From JANNPJ01 sp031400005 (GTDB taxonomy: Bacteria; Actinomycetota; Actinomycetes; Actinomycetales; Kineosporiaceae): a DNA stretch of 5,940 nucleotides. The stretch covers positions 1 through 5,940 of the forward strand of contig JANNPJ010000175.1 in NCBI GenBank assembly GCA_031400005.1. The letters run 5' to 3'. The notes under the pieces are model-generated. The model had not been told where the DNA came from, made no database searches, and saw only the letters and a program-made list of their open reading frames with translations. Positions within the stretch are counted from its first letter, which is position 1. Every line of letters begins with the position of its first letter. Positions 1 to 5,895 of this stretch are shown piece by piece. Both the position numbers and the translations under genes were made by a program.

Positions 1-109
1 TGATCGCGGGGGGATTGGGTCGGTATGCTCTCAGCGTCGTGATGAAAGGTCGATGGCGGACCCTATCGGCTCGAAAGTGGCGCCGGTGGTGGTCTCGGGA
101 GGGTAGTTC
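1..109. other. 5' non-coding leader of the first gene
   Basis: I see no gene of its own here. The first three bases read TGA and could be the stop of a gene ending just upstream, but this cannot be judged from the window. A purine-rich ribosome-binding site, GGGAGGG at 97-103, serves the gene that follows. A TATGCT word at 24-29 fits the loose actinobacterial -10 pattern TANNNT, but no convincing -35 element lies at the right distance, so I do not call a promoter. Confidence 0.4.
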
Positions 110-1021
110 TTGGTGCTCGAAGTTCCGGAGACCGTCCGCCAAAAGGCATTGACGACGGATGCCGGCACCTGGCTTGTCGAGCTTCCGAACCTGGTGGCCG
201 GTTTGGAACGAGACTGGTCCATCAGGGTCGGCCGGGCCTACCAGGACGCGACCGAGGCGTTCGTCGCGGAGGCGACCACCGCCGACGGCACGCCGGTGGT
301 GGTGAAGGTAGTGGTTCCGCGCACCGGGAACGACGCGGTCAACGAGATCACCGTGCTGCGGCTGACCAATGGCGCGGGGTGCGTCCAACTGCTGCGGTCC
401 GACGAGTCGCGTGGGGCGCTGCTGCTGGAACGGCTTGGCCCTTCGCTCGCCGACCTTTCGGTTCCGCTTCGGCAAAGGCAGGAGATCCTCTGCTCGGTAG
501 CGAGCCGAATGTGGCGGACGGCACCGGGCAGTGGTTTGCCGACCGGTGCACAGAAAGGCCGGTGGCTAACCGAATTCATCGTCAAGACCTGGGAGGACCT
601 AGGCCGGCCATGCTCGGAGCGCGCGGTCGATCACGCCCTGGTCTGTGCCGAACGTCGGATCGCCGCACATGACGACGAACTCGCCGTTCTGGTCCACGGC
701 GACCTGCACCAGTGGAACACCTTGCAGGCCGGTACGGATTTCAAGCTGGTCGACCCGGACGGGCTGCTGGCCGAAGCCGAGTATGACCTCGGCGTCATCA
801 TGCGTGAGGATCCGGTGGAACTGCTGCAGGGCGATCCGCACGATCGGGCCCACACCATCGCCGCGCGGACCGGCCGGGACGCGACAGCTGCCTGGGAATG
901 GGGCGTCGTCGAAAGGGTCTCCACCGGGCTGCTGGCGACGACGATCAACCTGCAGCCGACCGGACGGCAGATGCTCGCTGCTGCGGAGCAGATCGCCGAA
1001 CGGCACGCTCAGTTCGGGTGA
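110..1021 (+). CDS. Aminoglycoside phosphotransferase-like kinase (PF04655, APH(6)/hydroxyurea kinase type)
   Basis: The product is a 303-residue cytoplasmic kinase with the protein-kinase-like fold of antibiotic phosphotransferases. It is expected to transfer the ATP gamma-phosphate to a hydroxyl of a small molecule. Visible motifs: the nucleotide-binding lysine in PVVVKVVV (K66), a helix-C type glutamate (E79), the Brenner catalytic loop HGDLHQWN (196-203, catalytic D198, N203) and the metal-binding LVDPDG (D215). The C-terminal stretch EYDLGVIMRED and WEWGVVERVSTGLL (from about 224) is typical, as I recall it, of chromosomal actinobacterial members of the streptomycin/hydroxyurea kinase family. 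Length matches APH(6) enzymes (about 280-310). The start is TTG at 110 or GTG at 113; GGGAGGG at 97-103 is well spaced for both. It appears monocistronic. The substrate is unknown: many such chromosomal genes do not confer resistance, so a resistance phenotype is not implied. Confidence 0.87.
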   Translation: MVLEVPETVRQKALTTDAGTWLVELPNLVAGLERDWSIRVGRAYQDATEAFVAEATTADGTPVVVKVVVPRTGNDAVNEITVLRLTNGAGCVQLLRSDESRGALLLERLGPSLADLSVPLRQRQEILCSVASRMWRTAPGSGLPTGAQKGRWLTEFIVKTWEDLGRPCSERAVDHALVCAERRIAAHDDELAVLVHGDLHQWNTLQAGTDFKLVDPDGLLAEAEYDLGVIMREDPVELLQGDPHDRAHTIAARTGRDATAAWEWGVVERVSTGLLATTINLQPTGRQMLAAAEQIAERHAQFG

Positions 1022-1053
1022 TCCGGCGCGACAGCACGACAGCGCCCACGGGT

Positions 1054-1069
1054 GCCGGGCAATCCCGGC
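1054..1069 (+). terminator. Small GC hairpin after the kinase gene
   Basis: GCCGGG (1054-1059), a four-base CAAT loop and CCCGGC (1064-1069) form a perfect 6-bp stem 32 nt after the kinase stop codon. No T-tract follows, so it is not a classical intrinsic terminator. Many high-GC actinobacterial terminators also lack one. It could equally be a chance palindrome in GC-rich DNA. Confidence 0.3.
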
Positions 1070-1088
1070 GAAATCCCCTGGTGCGGCG

Positions 1089-1113
1089 GATGTGACGGAT
1101 GTGGTCTGATGTG
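1089..1113. repeat. Three phased GATGTG direct repeats
   Basis: The word GATGTG occurs at 1089-1094, 1098-1103 and 1108-1113, spaced 9 and 10 bp, which places the copies on roughly the same face of the helix. If the methyltransferase starts at GTG 1153, the array lies 40-64 bp upstream of the start in otherwise non-coding DNA, a suitable position for an activator or repressor site. No known regulator motif is recognised. The words are short and may be chance. Confidence 0.3.
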
Positions 1114-1152
1114 GTTTGTCGGATCCCGAAAGATCGAGAGAGGCGACGGCGC

Positions 1153-1962
1153 GTGCAGCGACCTGTATGGGCTCCTGAAGACGTCGACATGGACAGTCCG
1201 AGCCCAGCGCGGGTGTACGACGCGCTCCTCGGTGGATCGCACAACTTCGAGGTGGACCGCCGGGCCGCCGAGCACGCTAAGGCCATGGTCCCGGACCTGG
1301 CGATCGCCGCGGCCGCCAACCGGCGCTTCCTCCGCCGTGCAGTCACGCACGTGGCGGACAGCGGCATCCGGCAGTTCGTGGACGTGGGCGCCGGCATCCC
1401 CACGGTCGGCAACACCCACGAGATCGTTCAGGAGATCGACCCGAGTTGCCGGGTGGTCTACGTGGACATCGACGCCGTCGCCGTTGCCCAGGCGACGTCG
1501 ATCCTCACCGGCAACGAGCGGGCGGTGGCGATCCGCGGTGACTTCCGGACGCCGGAGGCCATGTTGGACGCCGTCAAACAGACCGGACTCATCGATCTGA
1601 GCGAGCCGGTGGGCCTGCTGATGGTAGCGGTCCTGCACCTGGTGCCCGACACCGATCACCCCGCCGAAGCGGTAGCCAGCCTGCTGGCCGCCCTCGCTCC
1701 CGGAAGCCAGTTGGTGATCTCGCACCTGACCAGCGCCGAGCGTCCGCAGGAAACTGCCCGGTTGAGCGCGGAAGTGGCGCAGCGCGACCGGGTATCGCTG
1801 GTCTTCCGGTCGCGTCCGGACATCGAAGCGTTCTTCGGCGATTTCACGCTCGTGCCGCCCGGCCTGGTCACACTCTCGCAGTGGCGTCCGGATCCAGCCG
1901 AAGTCGATGCCGGCTCCCTCGGCAGTGCGCTCTACTTCGCCGGCGTGGGAGTGAAGAGCTGA
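1153..1962 (+). CDS. SAM-dependent methyltransferase, DUF574/Methyltransf_19 family (PF04672)
   Basis: The product is a 269-residue class I (Rossmann-fold) S-adenosylmethionine-dependent methyltransferase of an actinobacteria-enriched family whose substrate is generally unknown. Numbered from GTG 1153, the family signature PSPARVYDALLGGSHNFEVD opens the protein (about 16-35). SAM motif I follows as FVDVGAGIP (75-83), then the acidic loop VVYVDIDA (101-108), a RGDFR motif (128-132) and a motif-IV-like strand LLMVAVLHLVPD (155-166). I prefer GTG 1153 over the in-frame ATG at 1099. It has a GAGAGG ribosome-binding site at 1138-1143, it gives the usual family length, and the 18 extra residues from the upstream ATG form an arginine-rich, non-family-like leader. 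The stop lies 6 nt before the c-di-GMP gene, so the two are almost certainly co-transcribed. Fold and cofactor are confident; the methyl acceptor is not. Confidence 0.88.
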   Translation: MQRPVWAPEDVDMDSPSPARVYDALLGGSHNFEVDRRAAEHAKAMVPDLAIAAAANRRFLRRAVTHVADSGIRQFVDVGAGIPTVGNTHEIVQEIDPSCRVVYVDIDAVAVAQATSILTGNERAVAIRGDFRTPEAMLDAVKQTGLIDLSEPVGLLMVAVLHLVPDTDHPAEAVASLLAALAPGSQLVISHLTSAERPQETARLSAEVAQRDRVSLVFRSRPDIEAFFGDFTLVPPGLVTLSQWRPDPAEVDAGSLGSALYFAGVGVKS

Positions 1963-1968
1963 CAAATC

Positions 1969-4113
1969 ATGACTGAGGTGGGCGAGCCAGCTGCACCGTC
2001 GCAGACCGCACGCACGGCCGCCGTTCGCCGTTACTCCCAGCGTTGGGCCGCGGCCGTGACCAGGAGCGGCTGGGCCACCGGAACCGACGCTGAGATCACC
2101 GAGGCGTTGCACCCACTCAGCGCGCGGCTCGCGCACGCCGTCCAGACCGGACTCATGGACGACGAACTCGCCTTCGACGTCGGAACCACCCTGATGAGAC
2201 TCGGGTACGGCGCCGTGGCGGTGATCGGGCCAACGGTGTTCAGCTTGCTGGACGGCTTCGCCGAGGACTTCAGCGCCCTGGAGAACGCCCTGGGCAGCAC
2301 GCTGCTGCGCGAGCGAATCACCTCTTCGGCGAGCGCGATGGCCGAGGGTTTCGCCCAGGCAACTCGCGAACATGCCCTGGCTGCGCAGGAGGAATTACAG
2401 CGGGCAGCGCTCGCCTCGGTACGCACCGCGCTGGCCGAACGGCACACCTCCGAGGCCCGCTTCCGCGCCCTCTTCGCGCAGGCCGCAGTGGGAATCGGGC
2501 TGATCAGCATGTCCGGCCGGGTGATCGACAGCAATGCCGCCTGGGCGGCGATGATGGGTTACGACGTCGCTCAGATGCCCGGCCTGACGATGGCCGAGCT
2601 GGTCCACCCGGGAGGTTCGCGACCGGCGATGCGCCGCTTCGAGGAACTCCTGGTCGGCACCCGCGACCATTTCCGCCTGGAGATCACTCACGAGAACCGC
2701 AAGGGCAACCGCCTGTATCTGGACCTTTCTGTGTCCACGGTGCTGAGCGCGGACGGCGAGCCGGACTTCCTGGTCGGGGTCGCCGTGGACATCACCGAGC
2801 GCAAGCGGCTGGAAGATCGGCTCTGGCAGGAATCCCGTCACGATCCGCTCACCGGTCTGCCGAACCGCACCCTGTTCTTCGAGCACCTGGACGCGCTGCT
2901 CACCCTGCTGCGCCCGGACCGGCCGGTCGGGATCTGCTACATCGACCTCGACGGTTTCAAGAGCATCAATGACGGGCTCGGCCACGATGTCGGTGATCGC
3001 CTGCTGATCCGGGTGGCCAGTCGGCTGAGCGAGGCGGTCACTGCGCCCGGCAGCCTGCTCGCCCGGCTGGGCGGTGACGAGTTCGGCGTCCTGATCGATG
3101 GGGGTGATCCGGGCGATCAGGCCGGCCGGATCCTGGCGGCGCTGGCGGCGCCGATCACGATCGACGGTCGCGAACTGACGGTGTCCGCGAGCGTGGGTGT
3201 GGTCGACACGATGACCGCAGGCACGGAAGCCGCCGCCCTGATGCGAGCGGCCGACATCACCCTGTACCAGGCCAAGGCGCGTGGGCGTGGCCGCTGGGAA
3301 CGTCATGACCCGCAGCGCAACGCCCATCAGGTGACCCGCCACACGCTTGCTACGGAGATGTCCGCCGCCCTCAGCCGAGGCGAATTCTTCCTCGACTACC
3401 AGCCTTTGGTCTCGCTACGGGACGGCCGGGTACGCCGGGTTGAGGCGCTGGTGCGCTGGCGGCACCCGCAGTTAGGGCTGCTGCACCCGGACGAGTTCAT
3501 CGGGATGGCGGAAGAGAACGGTCACATCGTGGCGTTGGGTCGCTGGGTGCTTCGGACCGCCAGCCAGGCCGCCGCCGACTGGTATCGGCGTTTTCCCGAG
3601 GCCCAGGTGGGCGTGAACGTGAATGTCGCGGTCGGCCAGCTGTACGACCCAGGCCTGTCCGATCATGTTCGGACGACGTTGATCGAGACCGGCCTGCCGC
3701 CACACCTGCTCTATTTGGAACTCACCGAAAGCGCGGTGCTGGGCGAGGCGCCCGGTCCGGTGGACGCGTTGACCGCTCTCGCCGTCGACGGGGTGCGCTT
3801 GGTGATCGACGACTTCGGCACCGGCTACTCCAATCTCGTCCATCTCAGCCGCCTGCCGGCCTGCGAGCTGAAGATCGCAGGGTCGTTTCTGCAGGCTTCG
3901 CCGACCGGTGACCTGACCAACGACAAGATCCTTGCCGCGATCATCTCGTTGGCGCATTCCCTCGGGTTGACCGTGACCGCTGAAGGGGTGCAGTGCACCG
4001 CTCAGGCAGAACGCCTGCGGGAGCTGGATTGTGACACCGCGCAAGGCTGGTTCTTCGGCTGCCCCGGACCGGCCGACGCGATTGCCCGCCTGATCGCTGA
4101 GAGCAGCGAGTAG
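1969..4113 (+). CDS. PAS-GGDEF-EAL bifunctional-type c-di-GMP turnover protein
   Basis: The product is a 714-residue soluble signalling protein. Residues 1-155 form a helical domain of the kind found ahead of PAS in actinobacterial c-di-GMP proteins. A coiled-coil-like helix (about 130-160) leads into a PAS domain (160-275) that ends VAVDITERKRLEDRL. The GGDEF diguanylate cyclase domain (about 288-445) has DPLTGLPNR, the metal ligand D326, FKSINDGLGHDVGD and an intact RLGGDEF (366-372). The I-site RxxD, expected at 359-362, reads APGS, so product inhibition at that site is unlikely. The EAL domain (455-705) keeps E492 (EALVRW), N552, E584/E587 (ELTES), D614-D615 (DDFGTGYS), K635, E672 and Q692. 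The usual KID is KIA (A637) and EGVE is EGVQ (Q675). Cyclase activity is likely; phosphodiesterase activity is uncertain. No transmembrane segment is seen, so the input is probably cytosolic. ATG 1969 lies 6 nt after the methyltransferase stop, with a GAAGAG site at 1953-1958. Confidence 0.93.
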   Translation: MTEVGEPAAPSQTARTAAVRRYSQRWAAAVTRSGWATGTDAEITEALHPLSARLAHAVQTGLMDDELAFDVGTTLMRLGYGAVAVIGPTVFSLLDGFAEDFSALENALGSTLLRERITSSASAMAEGFAQATREHALAAQEELQRAALASVRTALAERHTSEARFRALFAQAAVGIGLISMSGRVIDSNAAWAAMMGYDVAQMPGLTMAELVHPGGSRPAMRRFEELLVGTRDHFRLEITHENRKGNRLYLDLSVSTVLSADGEPDFLVGVAVDITERKRLEDRLWQESRHDPLTGLPNRTLFFEHLDALLTLLRPDRPVGICYIDLDGFKSINDGLGHDVGDRLLIRVASRLSEAVTAPGSLLARLGGDEFGVLIDGGDPGDQAGRILAALAAPITIDGRELTVSASVGVVDTMTAGTEAAALMRAADITLYQAKARGRGRWERHDPQRNAHQVTRHTLATEMSAALSRGEFFLDYQPLVSLRDGRVRRVEALVRWRHPQLGLLHPDEFIGMAEENGHIVALGRWVLRTASQAAADWYRRFPEAQVGVNVNVAVGQLYDPGLSDHVRTTLIETGLPPHLLYLELTESAVLGEAPGPVDALTALAVDGVRLVIDDFGTGYSNLVHLSRLPACELKIAGSFLQASPTGDLTNDKILAAIISLAHSLGLTVTAEGVQCTAQAERLRELDCDTAQGWFFGCPGPADAIARLIAESSE
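4094..4109 (+). terminator. Hairpin over the last codons of the GGDEF-EAL gene
   Basis: TCGCTG (4094-4099), an AGAG loop and CAGCGA (4104-4109) form a perfect 6-bp stem ending 1 nt before the TAG stop. It has no T-tract and overlaps coding sequence, so a role in termination or 3'-end stability is only possible. The rest of the 115-bp convergent gap (4114-4228) holds no stronger hairpin, no gene I can support, and only a repeated GGTAGCG word (starting near 4116 and 4148). Confidence 0.2.
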
Positions 4114-4228
4114 CCGGTAGCGATCCTGGATTGCACCCAGACGAGCAGGTAGCGCCACAGCAGCAGCACCCGCACGTTGTCCCACTCAGCGCAGGACAGG
4201 AAACTCAGACATTCGATGGGCCTCAAGC

Positions 4229-5077
4229 TCACGAACGAACCGGTGTCTTGCGTTCAGCCCGCAGCACCGCCGGGAGGATCCGCTCATCGTCGTCCAGGAT
4301 CGCCACATCGAAGGTGTTCAGCGAGTCGAACGCTGTCCGGTCGGGTGGATTTGATGTTTCTTGCTCGAACTCAGACTTGCCCCGCTCGAGGGTGATCACA
4401 TCGCGGCCGAACGAGATCATCAGCAGGATGAGGGCCATGGCCACCGCCGTCCGGGCGATCGTCAGCGGCATCATCGGCGCGAGAGCCAGGGCGAGAGTAA
4501 CTCCCTGCACCGCCGCAACCACCCGGCGGAACTGGCTGAACTGCAGCGGCGCACTCAGATGCGGTCGGAACCAGGCCGCGGCCACGAACGCGTAGCGCAT
4601 CCCGCCGAGCGCCAACACCCACCAGCCGAGCGACCGGATCGACACCGCCGAGAGCACCAGCAGCAGCGCGGCGTCCATTTCCATATCGAGCCGGGCACCG
4701 ACCGCGGAGGACGTGCCGGTCCGCCGGGCCACGATGCCGTCTACCGCATCCAGCGCCAGTGCGGGCGTCACCAGGACCAGCAACCACCAGGGCCGCGCCG
4801 GTAACTCGCCAGCCAGGACCATGATCGCGACCGTGGCGGATCCACCGATCAGCACGGTTCGGCCCAGCGTCACCCGGTCGGCAGGGCCGCTCCAGCGGCC
4901 GGTTCGCGAAATCACGGTGGCTCCCGCGGCGGCGACCAGACCGATTCCGGCGACCGCAGCCAGTGAGTTCAGCAACGCGGGCCCGGAATAACCGGCCAGC
5001 ACCACGCACAACACCACGGCCATGAAAGTCGCGACCGTCGAGTCCCGCAGACCCGTCCCGGTCCCGGCGTCGTTCAT
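4229..5077 (-). CDS. CDP-alcohol phosphatidyltransferase family membrane protein
   Basis: The product is a 282-residue integral membrane enzyme expected to displace CMP from a CDP-alcohol with a second alcohol, as in phospholipid head-group or soluble phosphodiester synthesis. The family motif DxxDGxxAR(x8)GxxxDxxxD is perfect: D110, D113, G114, A117-R118, G127, D131, D135, carrying all four metal/catalytic aspartates. By eye there are about eight hydrophobic segments: 14-30, 37-56, 69-90, 98-117, 134-152, 153-169, 184-202 and 205-223. The last six match the family core; the first two are an N-terminal addition. A charged soluble tail of about 55 residues follows, with an acidic DDDE. The ATG at 5077 is preferred over the adjacent GTG (5080) because AGGAG (5084-5088 on the minus strand) is then 6 nt away. 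It is divergent from the dehydrogenase and convergent with the c-di-GMP gene. The class is secure; the substrate alcohol cannot be read from sequence. Confidence 0.9.
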   Translation of the reverse strand: MNDAGTGTGLRDSTVATFMAVVLCVVLAGYSGPALLNSLAAVAGIGLVAAAGATVISRTGRWSGPADRVTLGRTVLIGGSATVAIMVLAGELPARPWWLLVLVTPALALDAVDGIVARRTGTSSAVGARLDMEMDAALLLVLSAVSIRSLGWWVLALGGMRYAFVAAAWFRPHLSAPLQFSQFRRVVAAVQGVTLALALAPMMPLTIARTAVAMALILLMISFGRDVITLERGKSEFEQETSNPPDRTAFDSLNTFDVAILDDDERILPAVLRAERKTPVRS

Positions 5078-5092
5078 CACATTCTCCTGTCG

Positions 5093-5107
5093 TAGCGTCG
5101 CACACTA
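5093..5107. promoter_or_regulatory. Possible symmetric bidirectional promoter between divergent genes
   Basis: The two divergent start codons are only 29 bp apart. Between them TAGCGTCGCACACTA is an imperfect dyad: TAGCGT (5093-5098) reads as a TANNNT -10 element rightward and TAGTGT (5107-5102, minus strand) as one leftward. The rightward element sits 8 nt before the dehydrogenase ATG, which has no visible Shine-Dalgarno sequence, so a leaderless transcript would fit. The leftward one would give a leader of about 18 nt containing the AGGAG of the phosphatidyltransferase gene. The -35 regions are weak on both sides. Confidence 0.35.
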
Positions 5108-5895
5108 TGGCTTCTGATCCGCAAACTGCCACCGCGTACTGGACGATCGCGCCCGGTACGGGTGAACTGCGTCAACATCTGCTTAAATCGCCCGCCCCTG
5201 GGGAGGCCCTGGTCCGCGCGTTGCACTCCGGCATCAGTCGCGGCACCGAACTGCTGGTGCATCGCGGCGGTGTCCCACCGGCGGTGGCCGCTCGGATGCG
5301 CGCACCGTTCCAGGAAGGAGACCTCCCGGGCCCGGTGAAGTACGGCTACCTCTCGGTAGGGCTGGTCGAGGCGGTCGGCGCGGAGGCCGACGCGGGCCTG
5401 CTGGGCCGGACCGTCTTCTGTCTCTACCCGCACCAGGACCGGTACGTGGTACCGGTTGATGCGCTCACGGTAGTACCGGACGGCGTCCCGGCGCGACGTG
5501 CGGTGCTGGCCGGCACCGTGGAAACCGCCGTCAACGCGATCTGGGATGCCGCCCCCCGCCTCGGTGACCGGATCGCGGTGATCGGCGCCGGGATGGTCGG
5601 AGGCGCGGTTGCCGCTCTGTTGCACCGCTTTCCGCTGCAACGGCTGGAACTGGTGGACGTCGACGAGCGCCGCCGTCCGGTTGCGGACCAGCTTGGTGTC
5701 CGATTCGTCACACCGGCCGAGGCCACCGGTGACTGCGACGTCGTGGTGCACTGCTCGGCGACCAGCGCAGGCCTGAGCCGGGGCCTGGAACTGCTCGGCG
5801 CGCCAGCGCCACCTGTGGGTCCGCGCCCATTGCCCAGATATCGCCAAGCGCATGCAGCGCCGCGATCCGGGCCATCAGGCGCGGGTCGTAGCTGA
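5107..5895 (+). CDS. Medium-chain (zinc-binding alcohol dehydrogenase-like) dehydrogenase, C-terminus replaced
   Basis: This is an NAD(P)-dependent medium-chain dehydrogenase/reductase resembling the BchC-like 'zinc-binding alcohol dehydrogenase' group. The N-terminal GroES-like domain contains GISRGTELLVHRG (42-54), FQEGDLPGPVKYGYLSVG (68-85) and LYPHQDRYVVP (106-116). The Rossmann segment has VIGAGMVGGAVA (158-169), then the acidic ELVDVDE (181-187) that would bind the adenosine ribose. Classical catalytic zinc cysteines are not evident, as in BchC-like proteins. Family-like sequence runs to LELLG (227-231). The remaining 31 residues are proline/arginine-rich and look like a wrong-frame or antisense reading; members are usually about 320-340 residues, so roughly 100 are missing. 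The loss coincides with the palindromic junction at 5797-5804. The start ATG has no clear ribosome-binding site and may be leaderless. As it stands the protein is probably non-functional, or the locus is misjoined. The substrate is unknown. Confidence 0.8.
   Translation: MASDPQTATAYWTIAPGTGELRQHLLKSPAPGEALVRALHSGISRGTELLVHRGGVPPAVAARMRAPFQEGDLPGPVKYGYLSVGLVEAVGAEADAGLLGRTVFCLYPHQDRYVVPVDALTVVPDGVPARRAVLAGTVETAVNAIWDAAPRLGDRIAVIGAGMVGGAVAALLHRFPLQRLELVDVDERRRPVADQLGVRFVTPAEATGDCDVVVHCSATSAGLSRGLELLGAPAPPVGPRPLPRYRQAHAAPRSGPSGAGRS
5797..5804. other. Palindromic breakpoint joining two unrelated genes
   Basis: GGCGCGCC is a perfect 8-bp palindrome. Dehydrogenase homology on the + strand ends with the glycine codon at 5797-5799, and SelD-like homology on the minus strand runs down to the alanine codon at 5803-5801. 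The two homologies meet inside these eight bases, so this is the junction of a rearrangement or of a chimeric molecule. Confidence 0.65.

Noticed and set aside
1099..1152. ATG 1099 as the methyltransferase start
   Set aside because: It has no good ribosome-binding site, it adds an arginine-rich leader not typical of the family, and GTG 1153 has a well-placed GAGAGG and gives the usual length.
1022..1152. A c-di-GMP riboswitch or other structured RNA ahead of the methyltransferase/c-di-GMP unit
   Set aside because: Only a 6-bp hairpin is visible. There is no recognisable aptamer core, and the space is short.
1009..2373. Long minus-strand open frame of 454 codons opposite the methyltransferase and the c-di-GMP gene
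   Set aside because: It is rich in Arg/His/Gly with no recognisable domain and lies antisense to two genes with clear families. Such frames are a by-product of GC-rich third positions.
4157..4170. CAG-repeat-like run in the convergent gap
   Set aside because: It has only three units, which is common by chance in GC-rich DNA, and nothing ties it to function.
2395..4185. Minus-strand open frames of 315 and 237 codons opposite the GGDEF-EAL gene
   Set aside because: They are antisense mirrors of conserved GGDEF and EAL motifs and have low-complexity composition with no domain signal.
4131..4804. Plus-strand open frames opposite the phosphatidyltransferase, including a short one with a purine-rich upstream sequence
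   Set aside because: Their products are Arg/Ser/His-rich with no family resemblance. The minus strand there carries a perfect catalytic motif and membrane helices.
5077..5853. Minus-strand frame of 258 codons across the dehydrogenase
   Set aside because: It is antisense to well-conserved dehydrogenase motifs. Its start lies inside the SelD fragment but in the wrong frame.
5800..5895. The last 31 codons of the dehydrogenase frame as a genuine C-terminus
   Set aside because: The peptide is Pro/Arg/Ala-rich and unlike the family. The opposite strand reads as a coherent SelD motif instead.
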